Assembly (NCBI GenBank): GCA_002387735.1
Contig: DGKJ01000010.1
Location: 1 to 41,389, forward strand
Length of the DNA stretch: 41,389 nt
DNA from: Bacteriovoracaceae bacterium UBA4573
Lineage (GTDB): Bacteria; Bdellovibrionota; UBA1018; UBA923
Direction of reading: 5' to 3'
The notes beneath the pieces were generated by a model. That model saw nothing but the letters and a program-made list of their open reading frames with translations. It was not told where the DNA came from and did not search any database. The position numbers were made by a program, and so were the translations under genes. This document shows positions 8,939-16,663 of this stretch, in pieces. Within the stretch, counting starts at the first letter, position 1. Every line of letters begins with the position of its first letter.

Positions 8939-9859
8939 GTGAAAGATTTATTTTCGGAAATTCAAGCTCTCAAAAAATCCAAAAATGCGATTTTGTTGGC
9001 GCACTATTACCAAGACGCTGACATCCAAGACGTTGCTGATTTCGTGGGCGATAGCCTCGATTTATCAAAAAAAGCGGCAGCCACGGACGCCGATATTATA
9101 GTGTTCGCCGGCGTTCACTTCATGGCCGAGACAGCAAAAATTTTAAACCCATCAAAAAAAGTATTGATTCCCGACCTTAAGGCGGGCTGTTCACTAGCGG
9201 ACACCTGCCCACCAGATCGATTTAGGGCGTTTAGAGAAAAATATCCAGACACAGTCGTCGTATCTTACATTAATTGTTCTGCTGAAATAAAAGCGCTTAG
9301 CGATTACATTTGCACCAGTAGTAACGCAGAGAAGATTATTTCGGCGATTCCTAGAGACAAAAAAATTCTCTTCGCGCCTGACAAGAATTTAGGTCGCTAT
9401 TTGGCCGAAAAACTTGGTCGCGACCTCACTCTTTGGCCTGGCAGTTGTATCGTCCACGAAATTTTTTCAGAAAAAAAGATTACTCAGCTCAAGGTAAGAC
9501 ACCCTGCGGCACTCGTCATTGCGCATCCGGAATGCGAAGAGGGTGTGTTGAAGCTAGCCGATCACATTGGGTCGACCTCGAGTTTATTGAAATTCACTCA
9601 AACTTCGCCTGCCAAACAGTTCATCGTGGTGACGGAAGCCGGTATAATTCATCAAATGCAAAAAGCGTCGCCCGACAAAGAATTCATTGCGGGACCGCCT
9701 CAGAACGAATGTTCCTGTAACGAGTGCCCTTACATGAAACTCAATACGCTAGAAAAGGTGCGGGACTGTTTGCTCCATGAAAAACCGGAGCTAACACTAT
9801 CAGAAGATTTGAGAGTGAGAGCACTCGTGCCAATGCAACGAATGCTCTCACTTTCTTGA
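8939..9859 (+). CDS. nadA: Quinolinate synthase NadA
   Basis: NadA condenses iminoaspartate with dihydroxyacetone phosphate to quinolinate in de novo NAD synthesis, using a [4Fe-4S] cluster. The 306-residue protein keeps the three cluster-type Cys regions: Cys84 in KAGCSLADTC, Cys170 in WPGSCIVHE, and a Cys-rich stretch around 258-263 (ECSCNECPYMKLN). It also has AHYYQDADIQDVADFVGDSL near the N-terminus. The start is GTG, two bases after the stop of the SIS gene. No nadB or nadC is in the window. The stop codon abuts the stop of the convergent lipoprotein gene with no gap. Confidence 0.95.
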   Translation: MKDLFSEIQALKKSKNAILLAHYYQDADIQDVADFVGDSLDLSKKAAATDADIIVFAGVHFMAETAKILNPSKKVLIPDLKAGCSLADTCPPDRFRAFREKYPDTVVVSYINCSAEIKALSDYICTSSNAEKIISAIPRDKKILFAPDKNLGRYLAEKLGRDLTLWPGSCIVHEIFSEKKITQLKVRHPAALVIAHPECEEGVLKLADHIGSTSSLLKFTQTSPAKQFIVVTEAGIIHQMQKASPDKEFIAGPPQNECSCNECPYMKLNTLEKVRDCLLHEKPELTLSEDLRVRALVPMQRMLSLS

Positions 9860-10762
9860 TTATTTGCCCAAATAGGTCTGAGCTACATCTGCTTGACGCT
9901 TTAGCGCCTCGCGCAGAGAGATCAGGAGCAACTTCTCTGAAGAACGATAAGACGTAACGGCAGCCAAATCAGCCGTCGACAGAGTTGGCTGGCGCAATAG
10001 TTTGAACATTGCATCGTAAACTGGCTTCAGACCGGCGTAAATCTCGGCCGGATCGGTTACCGAAACACCGCTCATGTTGCCATCACGCACATACTTGTTG
10101 AGGACGAAAATATCCATCCACTGAGCATTGCCCGTCATTTGAAGCTGCAGGCCACAAGAAGCAATCTGATTTGAGAGCTCCAACACGCGATTTTCTACCC
10201 TGGGAGTAACGTCGCGTGCCTTTGTGGAGTCATCTGAAGCTTTTTGAATACTAAAGCCTACCGTTTTGTATCGACAGCTCTTCGAAAAGACCTTTCCGTC
10301 TTTCACTAGCTTTTCAAGCTCAGCCACCGCTGTCATTAAATCCGGTTTGCAGTTACTGGCAGCAGCGGGATCTTGAGTACCATCGGCAATTAAGTAGGCC
10401 GGAATAACACTCGCCACTGCGTATCGCTTAGCAATGTGATCCAACTCTCGTAGTCCAACATCAAAAAACATGTCGGCATTGCGAGCCGCATCTTCCAATT
10501 TGCGTTGAATGCCTTTGTCGATAGGGGCATCGGCTTTGATTCGATCAATCAAGCCCTGAATTTCGAACGGGTCGTCGACACTTCGCATATAGCGGTTTGA
10601 AAAAAACTGTTCTTTCGCGCAACCCAGCTCACGCTTAAGCGCAGTCGTCCAATCTACCGGACCTTCATCGTCACCTGGCTTTTCTGGACATCCTGCGGAC
10701 AACGCCGCAGTGGCCAAAAGGCACACTACGACACCAAACTTCTTAATTTGACTGATTTTCAT
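9860..10762 (-). CDS. Putative lipoprotein, function unknown
   Basis: The 300-residue product has a signal peptide with a good lipobox (LSAGC, Cys at about 25) followed by Pro-Glu-Lys and an acidic linker. The rest is predicted mostly helical, with several Cys. I recognise no family. The ATG at 10762 is chosen because GGGGGA lies at a normal distance upstream; a TTG four codons earlier would overlap that ribosome site. A hairpin at 10783-10798 on the same strand lies about 20 bases before the start codon. Transcription converges on nadA with zero gap. An outer-membrane periplasm-facing location is an inference. Confidence 0.75.
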   Translation of the reverse strand: MKISQIKKFGVVVCLLATAALSAGCPEKPGDDEGPVDWTTALKRELGCAKEQFFSNRYMRSVDDPFEIQGLIDRIKADAPIDKGIQRKLEDAARNADMFFDVGLRELDHIAKRYAVASVIPAYLIADGTQDPAAASNCKPDLMTAVAELEKLVKDGKVFSKSCRYKTVGFSIQKASDDSTKARDVTPRVENRVLELSNQIASCGLQLQMTGNAQWMDIFVLNKYVRDGNMSGVSVTDPAEIYAGLKPVYDAMFKLLRQPTLSTADLAAVTSYRSSEKLLLISLREALKRQADVAQTYLGK

Positions 10763-10782
10763 GATTTCCCCCAAAATAAATC

Positions 10783-10798
10783 GACGCCCACGGGCATC
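10783..10798 (-). other. Hairpin in the leader of the lipoprotein gene
   Basis: In minus-strand RNA GAUGCC pairs with GGCGUC (one U-G wobble) around CGUG, followed by GAUUUAUUUU and then the ribosome site of the lipoprotein gene. It may be the end of the upstream transcript or a leader structure. The wobble pair again favours the minus strand. Confidence 0.35.
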
Positions 10799-10836
10799 GC
10801 ACTTCGGGGTCTAACAGAGAGATTATTATTTGGAAA

Positions 10837-10853
10837 GCCCCAGGAACTGGGGC
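10837..10853 (-). terminator. Second GC-rich hairpin
   Basis: GCCCCAG and CTGGGGC form a perfect seven-pair stem around a three-base loop. On the minus strand it is followed by TTTCC. It lies 21 bases after the first hairpin, so the two could act as tandem terminators for the mini-ORF transcript. Confidence 0.5.
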
Positions 10854-10874
10854 CAAATCGTGGGCCCTAGAAAG

Positions 10875-10912
10875 CCCGAAGGGGAAGCCGCTTTCGCTGC
10901 TCCCCCTTCGGG
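10875..10912 (-). terminator. Long GNRA-capped hairpin, likely terminator or stable 3' structure
   Basis: In minus-strand RNA a ten-pair stem (CCCGAAGGGG with CCCCUUCGGG) is extended by four more pairs including one G-U, one A-G mismatch and two G-C pairs, and is closed by a GAAA tetraloop. The G-U pair would be an A-C mismatch on the plus strand, and the GNRA loop exists only on the minus strand, so the minus strand is the functional one. A short CUUUCU follows instead of a long U-run. Confidence 0.6.
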
Positions 10913-10943
10913 ATAAAACCTATACTACCATCCAAAGCAGAAG

Positions 10944-11006
10944 TTACTTCTTTTTCTTCTTAGCTTTTTTCTTGGTGGTTTTTTTCTTCGTTTTTTTCTT
11001 TGCCAT
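10944..11006 (-). CDS. Lysine-rich 20-residue mini-protein
   Basis: The ORF encodes Met-Ala followed by blocks of three Lys separated by Thr or Ala, ending in five Lys; 14 of 20 residues are Lys. The ATG has an excellent ribosome site (GGGAGG, plus-strand 11015-11020) at an eight-base spacing, and the frame ends with TAA. Codons alternate AAG and AAA, with the block AAG-AAA-AAA recurring. About 31 bases after the stop the transcript can fold into a long hairpin (10875-10912). The composition resembles the Lys-rich tails of bacterial histone-H1-like proteins, so a nucleic-acid-binding peptide is one idea; a lysine-sensing leader peptide or a structured RNA with a spurious ORF are others. It is too short for homology to settle. 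Confidence 0.55.
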   Translation of the reverse strand: MAKKKTKKKTTKKKAKKKKK

Positions 11007-11014
11007 TTTTTTGG

Positions 11015-11020
11015 CCTCCC
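11015..11020 (-). promoter_or_regulatory. Ribosome-binding site of the lysine-rich mini-ORF
   Basis: On the minus strand this reads GGGAGG, eight bases before the ATG at 11006. It is among the strongest Shine-Dalgarno matches in the window and is the main reason for treating the mini-ORF as translated. Confidence 0.6.
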
Positions 11021-11057
11021 TAATTAAAGTCCATTGAGAAAGCACTACCTATCTCTA

Positions 11058-11085
11058 ATGTTACTCATCGTTTGCGAATTTCCAA
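11058..11085 (-). promoter_or_regulatory. Possible promoter of the lysine-rich mini-ORF
   Basis: On the minus strand a TTGGAA (11085-11080) and a TAACAT (11063-11058) lie 16 bases apart, a fair sigma70-like match that would start RNA about 45 bases before the mini-ORF. It was found by eye and is weak evidence. Confidence 0.25.
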
Positions 11086-11100
11086 AAAAAAAATTCTATG
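11072..11100 (+). promoter_or_regulatory. Possible promoter of lolA
   Basis: TTGCGA (11072-11077) and TCTATG (11095-11100) lie 17 bases apart, with a ten-base A-tract in the spacer. This would give a leader of about 20 bases before the lolA ATG. It overlaps the proposed divergent promoter. The -10 match is weak. Confidence 0.25.
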
Positions 11101-11125
11101 AGATTCATTTTTTTGGAGGTCCCAC

Positions 11126-11863
11126 ATGTTTGTCCGAATTGTCCCCGTTCTGTTTTTTTTCGTCACGATCACCTTTTCTCACGCAGGTTCTGACGAAAAT
11201 CGCACTACTAATACAAAAAAAAATCACCCGAAATCAGCTACAGAAAAGGAAATAGGAGGAAACAAAATAATTTCCGAAATGCAATCAAAGTACCGCACAG
11301 TGAGAACTTTGAGCGCAAATTTTGTTCAAAATCAGTTCTCGGCGATGGACGCACCCGACCATAAAATAATTCCGTCGGTAGGCAACATTTTCATAGAAAG
11401 GGACCCAAAACTCGATTTATTGAAGTTTCGGTGGCAAACAATCAGTCCAAATCCGGCTCTTGCCGTTTCAAATGGAAGAAAATTTTGGGCATATACACCG
11501 CCATTTCGCGACGGTGAAAACGGGCAAGTTCAAATACGTAAAGCGAGTGATATGAAGTCGAGCACATTGGCCGACCTATTGCTCGCGAATCGGCCACTAC
11601 AAAAGTCCTTTGATATAGAGCCCTTAGACTGCAAAAATCAAAATCATGCGTGTTTTTCGCTTGTTCCGAAAAAGGCTTCTGGAGACCTGGATCGGGCGGA
11701 ACTCCACATTGAAAGGCGGACTAAATTAGTATATAAGGTGAACCTCATTAATATAGTCGGCAACCGTACAGAACTCGAATTGAAGAATATTCAGCTAAAT
11801 CCAAAATTGGGAAAAGCACTCTTTGAATTCAAGGTTCCGCCTAAAACAGAGGTGATTAAGTAG
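11126..11863 (+). CDS. lolA: Outer-membrane lipoprotein carrier protein LolA
   Basis: LolA is the periplasmic chaperone that carries lipoproteins from the LolCDE release complex to the outer membrane. The 245-residue precursor has a signal peptide ending near SHA-G. A polar Lys/Asn-rich stretch of about 30 residues follows that is longer than usual, then the LolA fold: MQSKYRTVRTLSANFVQ, GNIFIERDPKL, LKFRWQTISPNPALAVSNGRKFWAYTPP, and a C-terminal half ending in LFEFKVPP. The FRW motif and the hydrophobic-cleft strands are typical. A GGAGGT ribosome site precedes the ATG. yajQ follows after one base, so lolA-yajQ-rimO is probably one operon. Confidence 0.88.
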   Translation: MFVRIVPVLFFFVTITFSHAGSDENRTTNTKKNHPKSATEKEIGGNKIISEMQSKYRTVRTLSANFVQNQFSAMDAPDHKIIPSVGNIFIERDPKLDLLKFRWQTISPNPALAVSNGRKFWAYTPPFRDGENGQVQIRKASDMKSSTLADLLLANRPLQKSFDIEPLDCKNQNHACFSLVPKKASGDLDRAELHIERRTKLVYKVNLINIVGNRTELELKNIQLNPKLGKALFEFKVPPKTEVIK

Positions 11864-11864
11864 C

Positions 11865-12350
11865 ATGCCTTCGTTCGACATTGTTTCGAAACTGGATCTT
11901 CAAGAAGTCGACAACGCCGTTAATATAGCGAAAAAAGAAATCGCCAATCGGTTTGATTTCAAGGGCAGCAAGGCGTCAATTGAACTGACTAAAGAGGAAA
12001 TCACCCTTATTGCCGACGACGAACCGAAATTACTCCAAGTGAAAGATATATTAGAATCGAAACTCACCAAGCGAGGCGTATCGCTTCTTGTTCTCGATTA
12101 TCAGAAGCTTGAAGACGCTACTCTGGGCACAGTTCGCCAGAAAGCCAAACTTCGACAAGGCGTCGACAAAGAAAACGGCAAAAAGATCATTCAATTGATA
12201 AAAGACACCAAGTTGAAGGTACAGGCGCAAATAATGGACGACCAGGTACGAGTGACTGGCAAAAAAATCGACGACCTTCAAGAAGTGATGGGTGTTTTGC
12301 GCACTTCACAGGTTCCGCTGCCGCTTCAATACGTTAACATGAGATCTTAA
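11865..12350 (+). CDS. yajQ: YajQ-family nucleotide-binding protein
   Basis: The 161-residue cytosolic protein matches the UPF0234/YajQ family, some members of which bind cyclic di-GMP and act as transcription co-regulators. It shows the family opening 'MPSFDIVSKLDLQEVDNAV', the NRFDFKGSKASIEL segment, and the C-terminal 'KIDDLQEVMGVLR'. The length is normal. The ATG lies one base after the lolA stop. Whether this member binds cyclic di-GMP cannot be told from sequence. Confidence 0.93.
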   Translation: MPSFDIVSKLDLQEVDNAVNIAKKEIANRFDFKGSKASIELTKEEITLIADDEPKLLQVKDILESKLTKRGVSLLVLDYQKLEDATLGTVRQKAKLRQGVDKENGKKIIQLIKDTKLKVQAQIMDDQVRVTGKKIDDLQEVMGVLRTSQVPLPLQYVNMRS

Positions 12351-12369
12351 CAGCTTACGGAGTAGTAAA

Positions 12370-13752
12370 ATGGAGTACCAAGCAGGCCGCAAGATCGAAT
12401 CGGGCGTTGAGCGCGACAAAAACGTGCACTTCGTAAGCCTTGGGTGTCCAAAAAATCTGGTGGATTCGCAAGTCATGCTGGGTCTTCTAAAGTCGGACCA
12501 ATACGGCGTGGTCTCGGAACCAGAGCGCGCCGACGTTATTGTAGTAAATACTTGCAGTTTTATTGAGTCCTCCAAGGTCGAATCAATCGACACGATCTTA
12601 GAGCTTGCCGAATATAAAGACACTGGGAAGTGTAAAACGCTCGTTGTAGCGGGTTGTTTGCCCCAACGCTACAAAAGCCAGCTTTTAAAGGAACTCCCCG
12701 AGGTTGATATTCTAATTGGCACCGGTGAGTATCATCGCATCGCCGAACTCGTGGATTGGGCCCAAAAAGGCGAACTTCCTGAGCGAGCCTACGTGAATAA
12801 ACCTGCTTTTATTCATACCGAAGCGCACCCGAGACTGCAGACGGGTCAGTTCTTCTCTGCTTATTTGAAAATTTCCGAAGGCTGCAATCGTAGATGCAGT
12901 TTTTGTATTATCCCTCACCTGCGAGGCAACACTCGTTCGCGCACTGTGGAGTCCCTGGTCGAAGAAGCCACCAAACTAGCGCTTTGCGGAGTAAAAGAAC
13001 TCAATTTGGTAGCCCAGGATTTAACCGAATACGGAATGGAACACCGTTATCAACAAATGACTCTAGAAAAACTTCTTCCTGCATTGTGTAAGATCGAAGG
13101 CATCGAGTGGGTACGTTTGTTTTATGCCTATCCCGATCAATTTTCCGACGAATTAATCGACATCATGGCAACTGAGCCTAAAGTAGTGAAGTACTTAGAT
13201 ATGCCGATTCAACACACCAATGATCGCATTCTTCAACTCATGAACCGCAAGTTTACTCGTCAGGAAATTTTAGACTTCGTGGCACGTTTACGGGCAAAAA
13301 TGCCGAACATTGTACTTCGAACCTCTATAATAGCAGGGTTTCCATCGGAAACTGATGCCGAGCATGAGCAATTACTAGAAGACTTAAGAGTTCTGCAATT
13401 TGACCATCTCGGGGCGTTTTCCTATTCAAAAGAAGAAGGTACTAAGGCCGCCCTACTTGGAGAGCAAATTCCCGCTCGAACAAAAGCCAAGCGGCAACGA
13501 GCGATACGGGCATTGCACCAAAAAATTTCGTCCGAAAAAACAGCTGGGCTTGTAGGCCAGGAATTTTCAGTTTTGATCGAAGGCGAGCACGACGAAACAG
13601 AATTACTTTTAAAAGGCCGGCATTATGGACAGGCCCCAGAAATTGATGGCCAAGTAATTATCAATGACGGCTCAGCATCCCCCGGTGATTTAGTGCGAGT
13701 GCGCATTACTGAGGCGATGCCCTACGATCTAGTCGGTACCATAATTCAATAA
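12370..13752 (+). CDS. rimO: Ribosomal protein S12 methylthiotransferase RimO
   Basis: RimO is a radical-SAM enzyme that methylthiolates a conserved Asp of ribosomal protein S12. The 460-residue protein has the N-terminal methylthiotransferase domain with three Cys (SLGCPKNLVDSQ, VNTCSFIESS, VAGCLPQRY). The radical SAM motif is CX3CX2C in GCNRRCSFCIIPHLRG, and a C-terminal TRAM-like domain starts around 'AGLVGQEFSVLIEGE'. The sequence after the radical-SAM motif fits RimO better than MiaB. A CGGAGTAG site precedes the ATG. Its stop codon directly abuts the stop of the convergent mltG gene. Confidence 0.93.
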   Translation: MEYQAGRKIESGVERDKNVHFVSLGCPKNLVDSQVMLGLLKSDQYGVVSEPERADVIVVNTCSFIESSKVESIDTILELAEYKDTGKCKTLVVAGCLPQRYKSQLLKELPEVDILIGTGEYHRIAELVDWAQKGELPERAYVNKPAFIHTEAHPRLQTGQFFSAYLKISEGCNRRCSFCIIPHLRGNTRSRTVESLVEEATKLALCGVKELNLVAQDLTEYGMEHRYQQMTLEKLLPALCKIEGIEWVRLFYAYPDQFSDELIDIMATEPKVVKYLDMPIQHTNDRILQLMNRKFTRQEILDFVARLRAKMPNIVLRTSIIAGFPSETDAEHEQLLEDLRVLQFDHLGAFSYSKEEGTKAALLGEQIPARTKAKRQRAIRALHQKISSEKTAGLVGQEFSVLIEGEHDETELLLKGRHYGQAPEIDGQVIINDGSASPGDLVRVRITEAMPYDLVGTIIQ

Positions 13753-14886
13753 CTACTCGAGAGCCGGCGCTGGTGGAGATGTTTTCTTGTTAAGATCGCG
13801 CCAGCTCTTGCCCGCTCTGGCTTTGGGGTCCATAAGAAACTTGCGTACGGCATTTTGATGATCTTCATAGGTCGCGCTAAAAACATGAGTTCCGTCGTTT
13901 TTGGAAGCAAAGTAAAGGAAGGGACTTTCCTTTGGATACAACGTTGCCTCAACTGCGGCTCGGCCAGGATTAGCGATTGGACCCGGCGGTAAGCCATAAA
14001 TTACATAAGTGTTGTAAGGAGTTGGTGTTTCTAAGTCTTTTCGTGTGATGTTGCCGTTATAGTTTTTAATTCCGTAAATCACCGTTGGATCGGTTTGCAG
14101 TCGCATTCTCTTTTTTAAACGATTGTGAAAAACTGAAGCCACGAGTGGACGCTCGAAATCAGCTCCAGTTTCCTTTTCTACGATACTCGCCAACGTCATG
14201 ACCTCGTGGAGTGACATTTTTAGTTCCTGCGTTCTCGAAACCCACTGAGGTGTCCAAATACTTGCCATCTTGTGTACCATGTTACTAAGTACCGACTTAA
14301 CGTCGGCTTCACGGGTAATAAAATAGGTATCTGGAAACAAATATCCTTCCAAAGTTCCCGGAATTTTTGGGGGTTTTCCTACCCTTTCTAGCTTCCAAGC
14401 CGAGGCCCACACCGAACTTATAAATGCGCGGTCTGAGGCCATCGCGAGAACCTGCGCGCGAGACCCTTTTCGAACCTCCTCAAACACTCCTGCAATCTGA
14501 GCTATCGAATAACCCTCGGGGATAATGAGCGGTAAACCATATGAAACACCGGAGGTTAATATACGAAACACCTCGTTGGGAGATAAAGCATTGGTAAAGC
14601 GGTAGTCGCCAACCTTTATTTTGGAATTCTGCCCGGTAAGTCGACCGAAGAGGCGAAAGATTCGTGCGTTACCGACCACTCCAATGCTCTCGAGATCGCG
14701 CGCTATCTGACGTGGGGTGGCCCCTTTCTTTACTTCGTAAAACACTACTTTGGGTGTGGACACATTTTGTCCGTGGCCAAGAAAGCGCCAAATATGTAAC
14801 GCGCCCACGGCCGATAATGCTACCGTCAGCCCGAGCATTATAAGTACGACCACTCCACCAGCACTTTGCGTGAATGTACGACGCAT
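13753..14886 (-). CDS. mltG: Endolytic murein transglycosylase MltG
   Basis: MltG is an inner-membrane lytic transglycosylase that cuts nascent glycan strands and helps set their length. The 377-residue protein has one N-terminal membrane segment (about residues 11-32) and a LysM-like region (KKGATPRQIARDLESIGV). The YceG domain carries the catalytic Glu in ASIVEKETG, followed by RPLVASVFHNRLKKRM, LQTDPTVIYG and YNTYVIYGLPPGPIANPG. I chose the ATG at 14886 because AGGGAAGG lies just upstream; an open frame extends 24 codons further but adds a Cys-rich stretch with no support. It is divergent from rho. Confidence 0.92.
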   Translation of the reverse strand: MRRTFTQSAGGVVVLIMLGLTVALSAVGALHIWRFLGHGQNVSTPKVVFYEVKKGATPRQIARDLESIGVVGNARIFRLFGRLTGQNSKIKVGDYRFTNALSPNEVFRILTSGVSYGLPLIIPEGYSIAQIAGVFEEVRKGSRAQVLAMASDRAFISSVWASAWKLERVGKPPKIPGTLEGYLFPDTYFITREADVKSVLSNMVHKMASIWTPQWVSRTQELKMSLHEVMTLASIVEKETGADFERPLVASVFHNRLKKRMRLQTDPTVIYGIKNYNGNITRKDLETPTPYNTYVIYGLPPGPIANPGRAAVEATLYPKESPFLYFASKNDGTHVFSATYEDHQNAVRKFLMDPKARAGKSWRDLNKKTSPPAPALE

Positions 14887-14934
14887 CAACGACCTTCCCT
14901 GTATGCTTCTTATTGTAACTGCCCCCGGACAGAC

Positions 14935-14975
14935 TTGACAACAAAGTTGACAACGCACCCCATTATGGTTAGATA
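14935..14975 (+). promoter_or_regulatory. Possible rho promoter with twin TTGACA boxes
   Basis: Two perfect TTGACA hexamers lie 12 bases apart at 14935-14940 and 14947-14952 in the mltG-rho divergent region. The second has a modest TAGATA at the right distance (14970-14975). The remaining 118 bases up to the rho ATG would be an AT-rich leader, as is usual for autoregulated rho genes. The -10 choice is uncertain. Confidence 0.3.
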
Positions 14976-15093
14976 GGTACTCGTTCCAGTCAGATAAAAC
15001 CTACCGGGAAAACGTGATCTAGAACACGACAGATAATTATTTACCTCTAAAACAAATCAAAAATTCCCATCGTATCAGGAGAAATTTAGCAAA

Positions 15094-16341
15094 ATGTATT
15101 TAAAAGAACTGAAGGAAAAAAAGATCGGAGAACTAGCAGATCTAGCCAAAGGCCTAGGCATTGAAAACGCTGCGGGACTTCGAAAACAGGACCTAATTTT
15201 TTCGATTCTTCAAAAAAGCGCGGAACAAAACCAGGCAATTTATGGCGAGGGTGTTCTAGAATGTCTCCCCGATGGATTCGGCTTTTTACGGTCCCCTGAT
15301 TACAATTATCTGCCAGGTCCCGACGATATCTACGTTTCTCCTTCACAGATTCGCCGATTCAACCTTAGAACCGGCGACACCATTTCGGGCCAAATTCGCC
15401 CGCCTAAAGATTCAGAACGTTATTTCGCGCTCCTAAAAGTTGAGCGTCTTAACATGGAAGACCCAGCGGAAAGCAAAGAACGTATTCTCTTTGATAACTT
15501 AACCCCGCTTTACCCCGACGAACGAATCGTCATGGAGTACGACCCAACGAACTACTCTACGCGCATCATCGACATGCTCGTTCCAATAGGAAAAGGTCAG
15601 CGCTGTTTGATAGTTGCACCTCCGCGCGCAGGTAAAACAGTTTTATTGCAGGATTTGGCCCACGCTATAACGACGAATCATCCGGAGATTTCTCTGATCG
15701 TGCTTCTCATTGATGAACGCCCAGAGGAAGTGACCGACATGCAACGCACTGTTAAAGGTGAAGTTGTAAGCTCGACCTTCGACGAGCAAGCCAGTCGCCA
15801 CGTTCAGGTTGCTGAAATGGTTCTAGAAAAGGCCAAGCGTTTAGCGGAACACAAACGAGACGTTGTCGTACTTCTCGACTCGATTACTCGTTTGGCTCGC
15901 GCCTACAACGCGGTAGTCCCTCCGAGTGGAAAGATTCTTTCCGGTGGTGTGGATTCGAACGCGCTTCACAAACCAAAACGGTTTTTCGGTGCTGCTCGAA
16001 ACATTGAAGAAGGCGGAAGTCTTACCATTATCGCCACCGCACTGGTAGACACCGGGTCTCGAATGGACGAAGTGATCTTTGAAGAATTCAAAGGCACAGG
16101 TAACTCTGAAATTCACCTAGACCGCAAGCTTATGGAAAAACGTATTTTCCCATGCTTGGACATCAATAAATCTGCCACTCGTAAAGAAGAGCTACTTTTA
16201 GACAAAGACTTGCTCAATCGAATCTGGATACTTCGAAAGGTATTGCACCCTATGAATCCTGTCGATGCGATGGAGTTCGTGTTAGATAAAGTAGCCCGCT
16301 CGAAGACTAACAAGGAATTCGTAGGCGGAATGAATAGCTAA
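15094..16341 (+). CDS. rho: Transcription termination factor Rho
   Basis: Rho is the hexameric RNA-dependent helicase that ends transcription. The 415-residue protein has an N-terminal helical domain, a cold-shock-like RNA-binding domain (GEGVLECLPDGFGFLRSP, about 51-68) and Walker A (APPRAGKT, about 175-182). Walker B lies in DVVVLLDSITRLARAYN, followed by the Q-loop and R-loop regions (SGGVDSNALHKPKRFFGAARN split across the loop). No large N-terminal insertion is present. The start is supported by CAGGAG 11 bases upstream. Given the many gene pairs in this window with no space for hairpin terminators, Rho may matter greatly for 3' ends here. Confidence 0.97.
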   Translation: MYLKELKEKKIGELADLAKGLGIENAAGLRKQDLIFSILQKSAEQNQAIYGEGVLECLPDGFGFLRSPDYNYLPGPDDIYVSPSQIRRFNLRTGDTISGQIRPPKDSERYFALLKVERLNMEDPAESKERILFDNLTPLYPDERIVMEYDPTNYSTRIIDMLVPIGKGQRCLIVAPPRAGKTVLLQDLAHAITTNHPEISLIVLLIDERPEEVTDMQRTVKGEVVSSTFDEQASRHVQVAEMVLEKAKRLAEHKRDVVVLLDSITRLARAYNAVVPPSGKILSGGVDSNALHKPKRFFGAARNIEEGGSLTIIATALVDTGSRMDEVIFEEFKGTGNSEIHLDRKLMEKRIFPCLDINKSATRKEELLLDKDLLNRIWILRKVLHPMNPVDAMEFVLDKVARSKTNKEFVGGMNS

Positions 16342-16440
16342 CCCATTGCAATTTAAGAACTTTTTGGTTCTTGAGTTGACCCAAGGAAGCTGTTAATAGT
16401 TCAGATCTTATTTTTACGTTTTTTTCTGGAGTAATGGATC

Positions 16441-16653
16441 ATGAAAGCTGGAATTCACCCAAAGTATATCGAAACAACGATTAGCTGTGCATGCGGCAAC
16501 GTAATTGAAACGCGCGCAACTAAGCCTGAAATCAAAGTGGAAATTTGTTCGAATTGCCACCCGTTTTATACAGGCAAACACAAGCTTCTCGACACTGCTG
16601 GTCGCGTAGAACGTTTCATGACTAAGTACGCGAACGTTAAAAAGAAGAAATAA
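16441..16653 (+). CDS. rpmE: Ribosomal protein bL31, zinc-binding form
   Basis: The 70-residue protein is the zinc-type L31 of the large ribosomal subunit, with Cys16, Cys18, Cys36 and Cys39 all present. It shows the family opening MKAGIHPKY and a Lys-rich C-terminus. A TGGAG site precedes the ATG. The 99-base gap from rho contains a TTGACC at 16376 but no convincing -10. The next gene begins ten bases after its stop. Confidence 0.97.
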   Translation: MKAGIHPKYIETTISCACGNVIETRATKPEIKVEICSNCHPFYTGKHKLLDTAGRVERFMTKYANVKKKK

Positions 16654-16663
16654 TCTCTAAAAA

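Larger units (their letters stand above)
10763..11125. other. Structured intergenic region with a mini-ORF
   Basis: This stretch of about 360 bases separates the minus-strand lipoprotein gene from plus-strand lolA. Reading the minus strand, it holds a possible promoter, a strong ribosome site, a 20-codon lysine-rich ORF, a long GNRA-capped hairpin, a second GC-rich hairpin and a third hairpin just before the lipoprotein start. On the plus strand, its right end has a ten-base A-tract and the lolA ribosome site (GGAGGT just before the ATG at 11126). Confidence 0.8.

Noticed and set aside
14887..14958. Upstream extension of mltG by 24 codons
   Set aside because: The extra Cys-rich residues precede the membrane anchor and have no ribosome site, while the ATG at 14886 has AGGGAAGG.
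16355..16372. AAGAAC/GTTCTT hairpin after rho as a terminator
   Set aside because: The stem is six weak pairs and is not followed by a T-run, so it is not a convincing terminator.
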